Of a stretch of DNA of 48,436 nt, positions 1 through 6,621 are shown one piece after another. How positions within the stretch are numbered: the stretch's first letter is position 1; every line of letters starts with the position of its first letter. The notes below the pieces were generated by a model. It searched no databases, was not told where the DNA came from, and saw only the letters and a list, made by a program, of their open reading frames with translations. Source of the DNA: Candidatus Eremiobacterota bacterium (lineage in GTDB: Bacteria; Vulcanimicrobiota; CADAWZ01; Ess09-12). Location of the stretch: contig JAVHLM010000044.1 of assembly GCA_031082125.1 (NCBI GenBank), positions 1-48,436 on the forward strand, read 5' to 3'. A program made the translations under genes and the position numbers.

Positions 1-522
1 CTGCCGGGGGCAGGCTCGTCAGCCGTGTACACTAAGCCTTACCCGGGCGGCGCCTTCAGGGTTGATCGCCTGGCATTCTCCGGGATTTTATGCATAGTTT
101 TTGAGGCTTAAGACGCTGGTCTGGTGCCTCCCCCCGGGGGCGCCAGACCAGACGCACTTTCCCCCTTTTCTTCGAACCGGGCGCCTGGCGCGACCGCCCC
201 CTCACGTTGACCTCCTGGGCGGTGGCTGGGAGCACGGCGAATGCAAGCCCGCCGGTGTATCGATGCGGCGAATGTTTGCATTCGCAAACCCTGCGGGTCG
301 CCAAACATGGGATGTTGTGGCGACATTCGCGCCGTATCGGCGTACCCCTCGACAGCGACAGGGCCGGGCGCCGAAAGGACCGCCTTTCACCTCTTCGCCA
401 AGCCCTGCTGGTTTACAAAAAAGTAACACCCGCTGCCTTCTCTTAACTCCCCGGCAATAACCCGACAACATTCTTCCGTTACGATAGCTCCATAAAAGAC
501 TTTCTTTCCTGGAGCGGATGAT
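1..522. other. Non-coding leader of the IS91-like element with strong hairpins
   Basis: I see no convincing gene here. Two structures stand out. At 116-151 a near-perfect inverted repeat (CTGGTCTGG paired with CCAGACCAG, joined through C and G runs) forms a stem of about 17 bp. At 268-285 GCGAATG pairs with CATTCGC around a TTTG loop. The second arm can instead pair with CGAATGCAA at 238-246, so the two hairpins are mutually exclusive. The region probably holds the left part of the IS91 element and the transposase leader. The left end of the element cannot be fixed from one copy. Confidence 0.5.
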
Positions 523-1710
523 GTGGAAGGGTCCATAAAAGGGGCATATGTGCCCCGCAATCTCAGAGCATCTCCCCTGTATCAGCTCGTAGAAGACCAT
601 TATGAAGCCTTCGAAGGCTGCTATGACGAGCGCTATCAGGGGAAATACGGCTTCTGGAGGCCTGTCGTAAAAGATGTGTTCCTGAGATATCTGGACTGCG
701 GCTGCCTCCATGGCGGCTTTGCCCGAATCCGCTGTGAGGACTGCGGCGATGAGTATCTCTTGCCATACTCCTGCAAATGCAGGTGCTTCTGCCCGTCGTG
801 CAGTCAGCGGCGAGCCCTCGAGCTTGGAGAATCCCTTACAGAAGAAATCATAGATGCTCAAGTGCCGATAAGAACCAGCACGTTTACTATTCCCAAGATG
901 CTGCGCATTTATTTCATGTTTGACCATAAGCTCTACCCCAGGCTCTGCCAATGCGCCTTCGAGACGGTAAAAGAGCTTTTCCAGGCAGCTCTCGGCCGTG
1001 AGGATGTGGTTCCGGGAATGGTCATCGGCATCCACACCTGGGGAAGTTTCGTCAACACTCACCCGCACCTCCACGGCATGCTCTGCCAGGGCTGCTATGA
1101 TAAAGAAGGCAATTTCCACCCACTCCCTGATGCTTTTGACGAAAAGAAGTCGGAAAAGCTCTTCATGCACAAGGTCTTCAAGATGCTTTTAGTAGAAGAC
1201 AAAATCAACGAATCAGTCATCGAGAACCTTATGAGCTGGCATAACTCAGGGTTTAACGTGCATTTCAGCGATGTGCTTTATCCTGATGACCGGGAGAACA
1301 GGGAGAAAGCGGCACGATACCTGGTTCGTGCGCCCATATCCTTGAGCAAAATGAGCTATAAGCGTGACGAAGGGAAGGTCGTCTATGGAAATCAGGGCGG
1401 TGAGAAGAGAGTATTCGAAGCCCTGGACTTCCTGGCACTTGTATCTTCTCATATCCCGGACAGGTTCGAAAATCGTATTCTCTACTACGGCTATTGGTCG
1501 AAGAAATCCCGGGGCCTTCGTAAAAAGAGGGAGGAAGAGTTATCCGCCAAAGAGCTCACTGTAGCGGAGCCTTCGCTCTCCTCAAGAATCTGCCGCAGGC
1601 GCTGGGCTGCGCTCATAAGAAAAATATGGGAAACAGACCCTCTTATCTGCCGAGCCTGCGGAGGCTCGATGAAAATAATCTCCTTCATTGACGACTTTCC
1701 GGTTTACTGA
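523..1710 (+). CDS. IS91-family HUH transposase, C-terminal tail split off by a hairpin insertion
   Basis: The 395-residue product is a rolling-circle (HUH) transposase. The N-terminal third has a cysteine-rich zinc-binding region (about residues 58-95: CGC, CEDC, CKCRCFCPSC). HPHLHG near residue 184 is the HUH metal site, and ARYLVRAPISLSK (from about residue 265) precedes the presumed catalytic tyrosine region. A GTG start at 523 follows GGAG at good spacing. The frame stops at 1708-1710 inside a 60-bp hairpin element. Past it the same frame resumes (1765-1980) with IKKILTHLNLW...CNERPPP, the usual IS91 tail. The original gene therefore ran to 1980, and this product lacks about 70 residues. 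Whether it is still active is unclear. A 16-bp palindrome GGGGCATATGTGCCCC lies at 541-556, just inside the gene. Confidence 0.85.
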   Translation: MEGSIKGAYVPRNLRASPLYQLVEDHYEAFEGCYDERYQGKYGFWRPVVKDVFLRYLDCGCLHGGFARIRCEDCGDEYLLPYSCKCRCFCPSCSQRRALELGESLTEEIIDAQVPIRTSTFTIPKMLRIYFMFDHKLYPRLCQCAFETVKELFQAALGREDVVPGMVIGIHTWGSFVNTHPHLHGMLCQGCYDKEGNFHPLPDAFDEKKSEKLFMHKVFKMLLVEDKINESVIENLMSWHNSGFNVHFSDVLYPDDRENREKAARYLVRAPISLSKMSYKRDEGKVVYGNQGGEKRVFEALDFLALVSSHIPDRFENRILYYGYWSKKSRGLRKKREEELSAKELTVAEPSLSSRICRRRWAALIRKIWETDPLICRACGGSMKIISFIDDFPVY

Positions 1711-1762
1711 CGCACATCATACCCCCAGGTATGATGATGCCGTCAGTAATGCTCTGTGAGTA
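1704..1762 (-). repeat. Two-stem-loop element (long form) inside the IS91 transposase
   Basis: Read on the minus strand it opens with TACTCACAGAGCATTA, in which CTC pairs with GAG. A large hairpin follows (CTGACG, CATCATACC, a short loop, GGTATGATG, CGTCAG) at 1746-1707. The insert between transposase codons GTT and ATC is 60 bp, a multiple of three, so it keeps frame but brings several stop codons. An identical copy sits at 21104-21162. The plus-strand hairpin might also act as a terminator for the shortened transposase gene. Confidence 0.65.
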
Positions 1763-1865
1763 GGATCAAGAAAATCCTCACCCATCTGAACCTGTGGCAT
1801 ATCCCCTGCAATGAGCGCCCGCCGCCCGGGATGAGCGCGTATTCAGAAGATGAGCAAGCTGAGCG

Positions 1866-1916
1866 TACCCAGGGGGGCATCACTGATGCACAAATCGCAG
1901 ATTTGGCATCAGTACA
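1866..1916 (+). repeat. Two-stem-loop element (51-bp form) in the transposase tail
   Basis: The unit starts TACCCAGGGGGGCATCA (CCC can pair with GGG). A hairpin CTGATGC-AC-AAATC / GCA / GATTT-GG-CATCAG follows, and it ends TACA. The 51-bp length keeps the transposase tail in frame and adds 17 codons without a stop (RTQGGITDAQIADLASV). It aligns end to end with units at 20947-20997 and 30813-30863, which have different stem sequences. Confidence 0.65.
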
Positions 1917-1973
1917 TCTGCGCACCAAAGACCCCTATGCCGATTACTATTTCCTCGACGTGGTTCTCGGACG

Positions 1974-2203
1974 CAACTGAAGATATAAGGGGCAGTAAGG
2001 GCTCTGGTTCTGCGCGTACAGGATCGGGGTTTTCTGCTCGCTATTCCGCCTTTTTCCTCGCATCGACACACCGCTTCCCGGAATTCTTCTCTCTTTGCCC
2101 CCTTTTCGCCACCCTCCGCCGGAAAATTTCTAGACTTTTCCCGAAATTTCTTGTATAATTTCTTCGGAGGCCGGGGGGCGCCGAAATCTAAGTTCCTATA
2201 AAT
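1974..2203 (+). repeat. IS91 right-end repeat, copy A (230 bp)
   Basis: This starts at the old transposase stop codon (CAACTGAAG) and ends CCTATAAAT. It is almost identical to 4297-4526, 21374-21603 and 30940-31149. A diverged version lies at 6311-6480, and only the last 28 bases are present at 28779-28806. It contains TTGTATAAT on the plus strand, with only a poor -35. On the minus strand it is open and adds a foreign tail (DFGAPRPP...) to genes it lands in. Confidence 0.8.
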
Positions 2204-2443
2204 CTCACGTAACACCCCGAAAACTGAGGTGAAAATGGAAAGGCGGGCATGTTCAATTAAATCTCTAACATACACTGATTCATTGGTGTGGTTAACTTCC
2301 GCCTGTTGTTTCAGCCAGTCCCTTAAAGTGGGCTCAAGGCGAATGCCAGGAGTGGGGGAGCTTGGCCTCGGCTTCTTTTCTTTGTCTTTTTTGGAAGAAG
2401 GCTTGCCCGCGCTGCTGGGTTTCTTTATCTTAATGGGTTTCAT
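2204..2443 (-). pseudogene. Ribbon-helix-helix DNA-binding protein, 3' end replaced by the IS91 end
   Basis: The ATG at 2443 follows GGGGAG at proper spacing. Eighty native codons remain. A lysine/serine/proline-rich basic N-terminus is followed by IRLEPTLRDWLKQQAE (from about residue 34) and NESVYVRDLIEHAR, which resembles a CopG/Arc-type ribbon-helix-helix. Such proteins are DNA-binding repressors, often antitoxins. After FGVLRE the frame runs into the IS91 right end and stays open to 1880, giving a chimeric tail. Whether the fused product is stable is unknown. It lies downstream of hicBA on the same strand, separated by a terminator. Confidence 0.6.
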
Positions 2444-2514
2444 AATATTCTCCCCTCTCTGCAATCTCTACAGGTGATTATCTCTTCCATGGGGGCCATG
2501 CTCACTCCTGCTGG

Positions 2515-2545
2515 GGAAACAAAGAGGAGCGGACCTGCCGCTCCT
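2515..2545 (-). terminator. Rho-independent terminator after hicA
   Basis: AGGAGCGG pairs with CCGCTCCT around a five-base loop. On the minus strand the stem is followed by CTTTGTTT, just after the hicA stop codon. Confidence 0.6.
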
Positions 2546-2573
2546 GTTACGTGCTATTGCTTACTCCTTTGCT

Positions 2574-2801
2574 TTACAGCAGTGTTATGAATTCTTCAAC
2601 GGTCAACTTTGCCTGCCTGATTATAGATAGCAGTGTCTTGAGAGGAAGGATTCTGCTTCCGTGCACCGGGATACATACAATGGAGCCCCCAGCGGGATGA
2701 AGAAAGTAATGATGGCTCCCTCGGACATGAGAAAGCCGAAACCCTCCTCTAAGCAGAGCATTCTTTGTATCCTCCCCGCTTATTCTCGGGAGTCTGCTCA
2801 T
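2574..2801 (-). CDS. hicA: HicA family toxin (mRNA interferase)
   Basis: The 75-residue product has the compact HicA double-stranded-RNA-binding-like fold signature. RGSHHYF at about residues 27-33 holds the catalytic histidine, IPVHG follows, and the end ILRQA-like/TVEEF (here IIRQAKLTVEEFITLL) is typical. HicA toxins cleave mRNA and are neutralised by HicB. The start codon overlaps the hicB stop as ATGA, so the pair is translationally coupled with the antitoxin first. The length is normal for the family and nothing looks broken. Confidence 0.85.
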   Translation of the reverse strand: MSRLPRISGEDTKNALLRGGFRLSHVRGSHHYFLHPAGGSIVCIPVHGSRILPLKTLLSIIRQAKLTVEEFITLL

Positions 2802-3028
2802 ACTGCAATCTCCAGGTTAACCCACTCAAGGGAGCCCTGATCTTCTTTGACCGGGATTCCCTCTTTCTGTGCCGCTTCAATATACCCCATGATGGCTTCC
2901 CTTGTATTCGCCAGAGCTTCTTCCCTGGTGTCCCCATAAGTTGAGATATTATTGAGTGCCGGAACATAGGAGATGAAAACCTTATCCTCTTCATCCCATT
3001 CAAGCAGAACATTGAAGTGCTTTAACAT
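2798..3028 (-). CDS. hicB: HicB family antitoxin
   Basis: This 76-residue protein begins MLKHFNVLLEWDEEDKVFIS, the partial RNase-H-like fold of HicB, followed by VPALNN, the GDTREEALAN turn and an amphipathic helix (AIMGYIEAAQKEG). The ATG at 3028 was chosen over upstream in-frame codons because GGGAGGGG sits at correct spacing. No separate DNA-binding domain follows, so autoregulation may need the HicAB complex or another factor. It is cotranscribed with hicA. Part of it is duplicated just upstream (3213-3284). Confidence 0.85.
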   Translation of the reverse strand: MLKHFNVLLEWDEEDKVFISYVPALNNISTYGDTREEALANTREAIMGYIEAAQKEGIPVKEDQGSLEWVNLEIAV

Positions 3029-3056
3029 GACATGCCCCTCCCAGCTTGCAGTATCA

Positions 3057-3212
3057 TCACAATGTCTCAAGGTACAGCTCAATGGCTTCCCCGATATTCA
3101 CCAGGGCTTCTTCAATGCTGTCCCCCTGGGTTTGACACCCCTTCAGTTCTGGGCAATAAGTATAATACCCATGAGAATCTTTCTCTATTACCACACTCAC
3201 CTTATAGGCCAT
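3057..3212 (-). CDS. Short HicB-like protein
   Basis: The 51 residues run MAYKVSVVIEKDSHGYYTYC then PELKGCQTQGDSIEEALVNIGEAIELYLETL, which is the HicB core alone. The ATG at 3212 follows a GGGGGG Shine-Dalgarno-like run. The gene ends 28 bp before hicB and no matching hicA lies with it, so it is either an orphan antitoxin or a relic. It is probably transcribed together with hicBA. Confidence 0.65.
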   Translation of the reverse strand: MAYKVSVVIEKDSHGYYTYCPELKGCQTQGDSIEEALVNIGEAIELYLETL

Positions 3213-3284
3213 TGTGTAACCCCCCTCTTTCTGTGCCGCTTCAATATACCCCATGATGGCTTCCCCGGTATTTGCCAGGGAAGA
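3213..3284 (-). pseudogene. Duplicated hicB fragment
   Basis: Out of context the minus strand encodes LANTGEAIMGYIEAAQKEG, matching hicB residues encoded at about 2858-2918 nearly base for base. It has no start or remaining domain. It is a partial tandem duplication placed between two hicB-type genes. Confidence 0.6.
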
Positions 3285-3351
3285 GGCCCTGGCAAGCTCT
3301 GCCGAGTGCCGATCACTTCCATGATGGCACTGCATTGTCCTGCCTTGATTA

Positions 3352-3387
3352 TATCACAAAAGAAAAGGAGCGGTCACTGCCGCCCCT
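3352..3387 (-). terminator. Terminator-like hairpin after the 99-residue gene
   Basis: AGGGGCGG pairs with CCGCTCCT (one wobble) and is followed on the minus strand by TTTTCTTTTG. It resembles the terminator after hicA. Confidence 0.5.
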
Positions 3388-3419
3388 CTGTTGCCGATGA
3401 GAGATCACCCCAAGGCTTA

Positions 3420-3719
3420 TTACTGGGGAGGGCTTTTCAGGCTTTCCTTCCAGTCCTGCCGCCTGGCGTGCTCCATACCTGCAAGGAAGCCTGCGCGGTA
3501 AATGAAGAATTGTTCCTGCTCCTCCAGGTTCATCGTTGCCCTGTGGCAGAGCCCCTGGAGAGTGTCCCTCTCATTGGTCATCTCTTCACGTTTCATCTTC
3601 TCAATAGGGGCAAGGTAGAGCCTCCTTTGTTCCTCGCCATGCTCATAGAATTCCGAAAGTGAGTGCTCAATAAGTTCATTCAGTGCATCTTGTTTCTTAA
3701 TCTCCTCAATGGCCTGCAT
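3420..3719 (-). CDS. Small hypothetical protein, charged and helical
   Basis: I do not recognise this 99-residue protein. It is rich in Glu, Arg and Lys, likely all-helical (EEQRRLYLAPIEKMKREEM in the middle), and has no signal peptide or membrane segment. A strong GGAGGG precedes the ATG at 3719, and a terminator-like hairpin follows the gene. It lies just downstream of the broken gene tail at 3729-3868 and may have formed an operon with it. Confidence 0.55.
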   Translation of the reverse strand: MQAIEEIKKQDALNELIEHSLSEFYEHGEEQRRLYLAPIEKMKREEMTNERDTLQGLCHRATMNLEEQEQFFIYRAGFLAGMEHARRQDWKESLKSPPQ

Positions 3720-3728
3720 GGTTCCCTC

Positions 3729-3868
3729 CTATTCCGACAGCACCGGCACGGGCTCACCGAAGAGCTCCTCATAGACATCGGGGTTATGCTCGAGGCAGAG
3801 CCTCTTCGCCTCATCGGCATCGATCACCTCAGCATGATCCCTCTCCCCCTGCCACTGAGTTCCATGGC
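3729..3868 (-). pseudogene. C-terminal remnant of an unknown gene
   Basis: The frame reads DADEAKRLCLEHNPDVYEEL then FGEPVPVLSE and stops at 3729. No start codon or ribosome site is found, and upstream it runs into antisense pentapeptide-repeat sequence. It ends 9 bp before the start of the 99-residue gene, as an upstream operon partner would. I cannot name the family. Confidence 0.4.
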
Positions 3869-3877
3869 ACACATGGT

Positions 3878-4117
3878 GAAGACCTGACCTATGCGGACCT
3901 GAGCGGTGCGATCCTGACCCGTGCGACCCTGCAATATGTGAGCCTGACCAGTGCGAACCTGTCCAATGCGGACCTGGCCGATGCGGACCTGAGCGGTGCG
4001 AACCTGCAATATGCGATCCTGAGCTACGCGAACCTGAGCGGTGCCATAATGCCTAATGGCCAGCCTTATAATGGACCAGTGCCCGGCCCTCAGGGTTACG
4101 TGCCCACGCAGCTATAA
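3878..4117 (+). pseudogene. Pentapeptide-repeat protein fragment
   Basis: Eighty codons contain about eleven units of the A(D/N)LXX type (YADLS, SNADL, DADLS, GANLQ, YANLS), ending in a proline/glycine-rich tail PVPGPQGYVPTQL and TAA at 4115. Pentapeptide repeats fold into a right-handed beta helix. No start codon with a ribosome site is present in this frame, so only the 3' part of the gene survives. Confidence 0.6.
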
Positions 4118-4296
4118 GCGCAGCGCGGACACCGTCAAAGCACTCACGAGGATGGCTCTCCTGACATAGAAACGCCCATCCTTGAGCTTCCCCATTCCGA
4201 GGTGTCTCCCTGCGCTGCCGCAAGTGTGATTCCTGCCATCCCAGTGATCCAGGTTTTCGGTGTACTCCACCATGCCGATGGCCGCCCCATTCTCAT
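4112..4296 (-). pseudogene. C-terminal gene fragment cut by IS91 right end B
   Basis: The minus frame is open from the repeat junction to TAG at 4112: GMVEYTENLDHWDGRNHTCG, then GRHLGMGKLKDGRFYVRRAI and a short hydrophobic end. The composition looks like real protein but I do not recognise it. Its upstream part is missing at 4297, where the repeat starts. Confidence 0.45.
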
Positions 4297-4526
4297 CAAC
4301 TGAAGATATAAGGGGCAGTAAGGGCTCTGGTTCTGCGCGTACAGGATCGGGGTTTTCTGCTCGCTATTCCGCCTTTTTCCTCGCATCGACACACCGCTTC
4401 CCGGAATTCTTCTCTCTTTGCCCCCTTTTCGCCACCCTTCGCCGGAAAATTTCCAGACTTTTCCCGAAATTTCTTGTATAATTTTTCCGGAGGCCGGGGG
4501 GCGCCGAAATCTAAGTTCCTATAAAT
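4297..4526 (+). repeat. Solitary IS91 right end, copy B
   Basis: A 230-bp copy begins exactly at the base corresponding to the transposase stop codon and ends CCTATAAAT. It has no transposase sequence. It separates two minus-strand gene fragments (4112-4296 and 4527-4629). Confidence 0.8.
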
Positions 4527-4629
4527 AAACCACTCTGCTCCCTCCCGCAAGCTCGTCGAGTGCTTCGCTCCCGAGGGGGGATATCAGCGCGGTGGCCTTG
4601 AGGTTCGCCTTTATCTCTTCTCTGTTCAT
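4527..4629 (-). pseudogene. Start of a possible cyclic-nucleotide-binding-type protein, cut by IS91 right end B
   Basis: The ATG at 4629 overlaps the preceding stop as ATGA. The product starts MNREEIKANLKATALISPLG then SEALDELAGGSRVV, which resembles the first helices of a cNMP-binding domain (identity inferred from a short stretch). After Val the frame enters the repeat and reads its foreign tail. The gene is clearly truncated. Confidence 0.4.
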
Positions 4630-4826
4630 CTGGCAGCGTCCCGGTATCCCTCCTGTGGAATATGCTCTGCACTATAGCTTTTTCTCCCGCCCTCCAAAGT
4701 TCCTGCCGCGAGCTCGCTTCCTGTCCTCGCAAGGCCCGCACTGAAGCAGTCGAGGAACGCATTCGAAGCGCCGGCAAGATCTGCCCCGAAGCGCTCCTCA
4801 AAGGTTGTCGTGGCGGATCGCGCCGG
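4626..4826 (-). pseudogene. Unknown gene end preceding the truncated cNMP-like gene
   Basis: The open frame reads FEERFGADLAGASNAFLDCF, then SAGLARTGSELAAGTLEGGR, and ends YRDAAR. It has normal codon use for the GC-rich genes here. The start is not visible and sequence upstream of about 4826 does not continue it convincingly. The function is unknown. Confidence 0.35.
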
Positions 4827-4853
4827 TATTGACGATAATCCTCAATGCCTGTG

Positions 4854-5009
4854 GCGCGAATTTTTCAGATCAGATTCCTGAAAGGGCGCCTGTTAAGAGA
4901 GAGGGCGTTCAGTCAGGCATGGGGCATGAGCATCAGTGAATATGCAGCCGGCACAGGCGGGCAGGTAATAAGCCTGGATCCGAAGGCCCGGGCGGTCATA
5001 TATATTTAA
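4854..5009 (+). pseudogene. C-terminal remnant of an unknown gene
   Basis: The plus frame is open from about 4854 to TAA at 5007: ARIFQIRFLKGRLLRERAFS, then QAWGMSISEYAAGTGGQVIS and a short end. No start is present. It may be an IS or host gene scrap; I cannot assign a family. Confidence 0.25.
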
Positions 5010-5075
5010 CAGGAATCCGTAATTTCTTCATACTCTTGTCATAATCTGTCAGCATGAAAGTGCTATGCTTGTTCC

Positions 5076-6086
5076 ATGAAGAAGGGCAGGCACCATGAAC
5101 CATCCAGGAAAAAACTAAGAGACAGGGGCTACAAAATGCTCTTCTCCCATCCCGCGATGGTGGAGGACCTCATCAGGTCCTTTGTAAAAGAAGATTTCGT
5201 CAAAGAAATAGATTTCACCACTCTCAAGAAAGTGAATGCCTCCTATGTGTCGGAAGAGCTCCTGGAAAGGCAGACCGATATCATCTGGGAAGTGACCGTC
5301 AAGGGGAGCCCGGCCTATTTCTATATTCTGATCGAGTTCCAGTCAACAGTCCATAGATTTATGGCGCTTAGGATTCTCACTTACATTCTGCTGTTCTATC
5401 AGGACCTCATAAGGGCAAGGAAAGTGAAGCGGGGCATGCTGCCGTCAGTTTTTCCGGTGCTGCTCTATAGTGGAGGAAGGGCGTGGAATGCCCCTTTGAA
5501 CATAAGAGAGCTGATTGAGAGGCCCTTTGGAACCATGAGCCCTTATACGCCGGTCTTTTCCTATTACAAGATTGCGGAGAATGAGTTCTCCAGGGAAAGC
5601 CTCAGGGAGCTTGACACCATAGTCTCCCAGTTATTTCTGATTGAGACGGCAGGCGAAAGAGAATTGGCGAAAATCATAAGAGATGCTATAATAGTATTCA
5701 GGAGAGAGGTAAACCCGGAGCTGCAGAGGGACTTCGGGATATGGCTGAGAAGAATGCTTCGCGCGAAAAATATCACTTTGGATACCGCTGCGCTGGAAGA
5801 AAGGTCGGTGAGCCCCATGCTTGAGGAAACCCTGGAGAAGTATGAGAAGAAGCTGCTCAGGAAGGGAAAGCGCGAAGGCATGCGTGAAGGCATGCGCGAA
5901 GGCATGCGTGAAGGCATGCGCGAAGGCATGCGTGAAGGCAAACTTGAAGGCTTGCGCGAAGGGTTGCTGAAAGGCAAGCTCGAAGACGCGAGGATGATGA
6001 AGCAAAAAGGGTTCGACAGTGAGACCATCTCAGAAATTACCGGCCTCTCAAGGGAACAGATAGAGAAATTGCCTAGCTCCTCTTAG
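5076..6086 (+). CDS. Rpn-family recombination-promoting nuclease / putative transposase
   Basis: The 336-residue product belongs to the PD-(D/E)XK Rpn/Transposase_31 family, whose members are DNA endonucleases linked to recombination. The N-terminus has RDRGYKMLFSHPAMVEDLIR. The likely catalytic residues are D68 (RQTDIIWEV) and E87/Q89 (YILIEFQS), followed by MALRILTYILLFYQ. The C-terminal part has an RKGKREGM(REGM) tandem tract around residues 265-290, then a tail FDSETISEITGLSREQIEKL that predicts recognition of a small helix bundle. The ATG at 5076 has only a weak ribosome site. It appears intact, unlike its neighbours. Such genes are often multicopy, and a second tail of this type closes the window. 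Confidence 0.85.
   Translation: MKKGRHHEPSRKKLRDRGYKMLFSHPAMVEDLIRSFVKEDFVKEIDFTTLKKVNASYVSEELLERQTDIIWEVTVKGSPAYFYILIEFQSTVHRFMALRILTYILLFYQDLIRARKVKRGMLPSVFPVLLYSGGRAWNAPLNIRELIERPFGTMSPYTPVFSYYKIAENEFSRESLRELDTIVSQLFLIETAGERELAKIIRDAIIVFRREVNPELQRDFGIWLRRMLRAKNITLDTAALEERSVSPMLEETLEKYEKKLLRKGKREGMREGMREGMREGMREGMREGKLEGLREGLLKGKLEDARMMKQKGFDSETISEITGLSREQIEKLPSSS
5870..5941 (+). repeat. 12-bp coding tandem repeat in the Rpn gene
   Basis: Six units encode REGM/MREG. The arginine codon alternates CGC and CGT, making a 24-bp higher-order unit. The tract keeps frame for any unit number, as expected for a length-variable charged linker. Confidence 0.75.
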
Positions 6087-6088
6087 AT

Positions 6089-6137
6089 CTCCCCCCGGGC
6101 GCTTTCACTCCCCCCGGGCGCTTTCATCTCCCCCCGG
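6089..6137. repeat. Short GC-rich tandem repeat
   Basis: About two and a half copies of CTCCCCCCGGGCGCTTTCA follow the Rpn stop codon. I see no hairpin with a T run, and its role is unknown. Confidence 0.5.
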
Positions 6138-6310
6138 CCTTCTCACTCCCCCCCTGGGGCAGCGTGATGATGAAGGCGGCGCCGGTGCCGCCGCTCTCGG
6201 CGCATCCCACCTGGATCAGAGGCTTCACGCCCGGCAGGGCGTGGCTGAGGGAGTTGTGGAAGAGGTTCGAGAAGACCTGCTCGAAGGCCTGGGGGTCGCA
6301 GAGGACAGGG
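6124..6310 (-). pseudogene. C-terminal scrap of a sensor histidine kinase
   Basis: The minus frame reads DPQAFEQVFSNLFHNSLSHA then IQVGC and GTGAAFIITLPQGG. This is the N-box (NLFHNSLSHA) and the end of a GHKL ATPase domain. The upstream part is replaced by a diverged IS91 right end at about 6311, so only the last 60 or so codons remain. Confidence 0.6.
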
Positions 6311-6480
6311 GTATTTCGCTCCCGCTCCCGCCTTTTTCCTCGCACCGACGCACCGCTTACTGGAATTTTGTAGATTTTCGGCCTCCTTCACTGCTCTTCA
6401 CCAGGAACTATTTGGACTTTCCGGAAATTTACTGTATACTATCTTCGGAGGCCGGGGGGCGCCGGGATCTGAGTTCCTCT
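6311..6480 (+). repeat. Diverged IS91 right end, copy E
   Basis: Similarity to the 230-bp right end is clear at CGCCTTTTTCCTCGCA and at CGGAGGCCGGGGGGCGCCG, with many substitutions between. It ends ATCTGAGTTCCT and then departs from the other copies. It is an older or related element. Confidence 0.6.
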
Positions 6481-6600
6481 CCTCTGCCTTGACTGCCTCG
6501 TCAAATTTACGGCGAGCATGGGCCCAGCATCCAATCAGGTTGACATTGGGTATATGCTCAACAAGCTCTGAGTAATAGATAACGTACACAATATAACATC
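6481..6600 (-). pseudogene. IS66-type transposase fragment
   Basis: The minus strand encodes VNLIGCWAHARRKFDEAVKA, the cysteine/HARR motif of IS66 TnpC transposases, preceded by YYSELVEHIP. Only about 40 codons remain. It lies immediately downstream of the defence operon. Confidence 0.7.
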
Positions 6601-6621
6601 TGCTCAATTTGATGATTCAAT

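Larger units (their letters stand above)
1..2203 (+). mobile_element. IS91-like insertion sequence, most complete copy
   Basis: This copy holds the transposase (from 523), its interrupted C-terminal tail (to 1980) and a 230-bp non-coding right end (1974-2203). The right boundary is set by comparison with copies ending at 4526, 21603 and 28806, which share the same last bases (CTAAGTTCCTATAAAT) and then diverge. The left boundary lies somewhere in 1-522 or beyond the window. IS91 elements move by rolling-circle replication from a fixed end downstream of the transposase gene, which fits the constant right end. Confidence 0.7.

Noticed and set aside
202-1170. Long minus-strand open frame across the IS91 leader and transposase
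   Set aside because: It is antisense to a clear HUH transposase, has no recognisable domain, and its start lacks a ribosome site.
1707-1746. Simple terminator of the transposase gene
   Set aside because: No T run follows the stem, and the same box-plus-hairpin layout occurs at other sites with different stems, so it is better treated as an inserted element (it may still terminate).
1974-2203. Real conserved gene encoded by the minus strand of the IS91 right end
   Set aside because: The frame has no common start, varies at its ends between copies, and is low-complexity. It is probably open by chance.
3824-4009. Minus-strand arginine/glutamine repeat protein opposite the pentapeptide repeats
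   Set aside because: Its periodicity is the reverse complement of the A(D/N)LXX repeats. It is a shadow.
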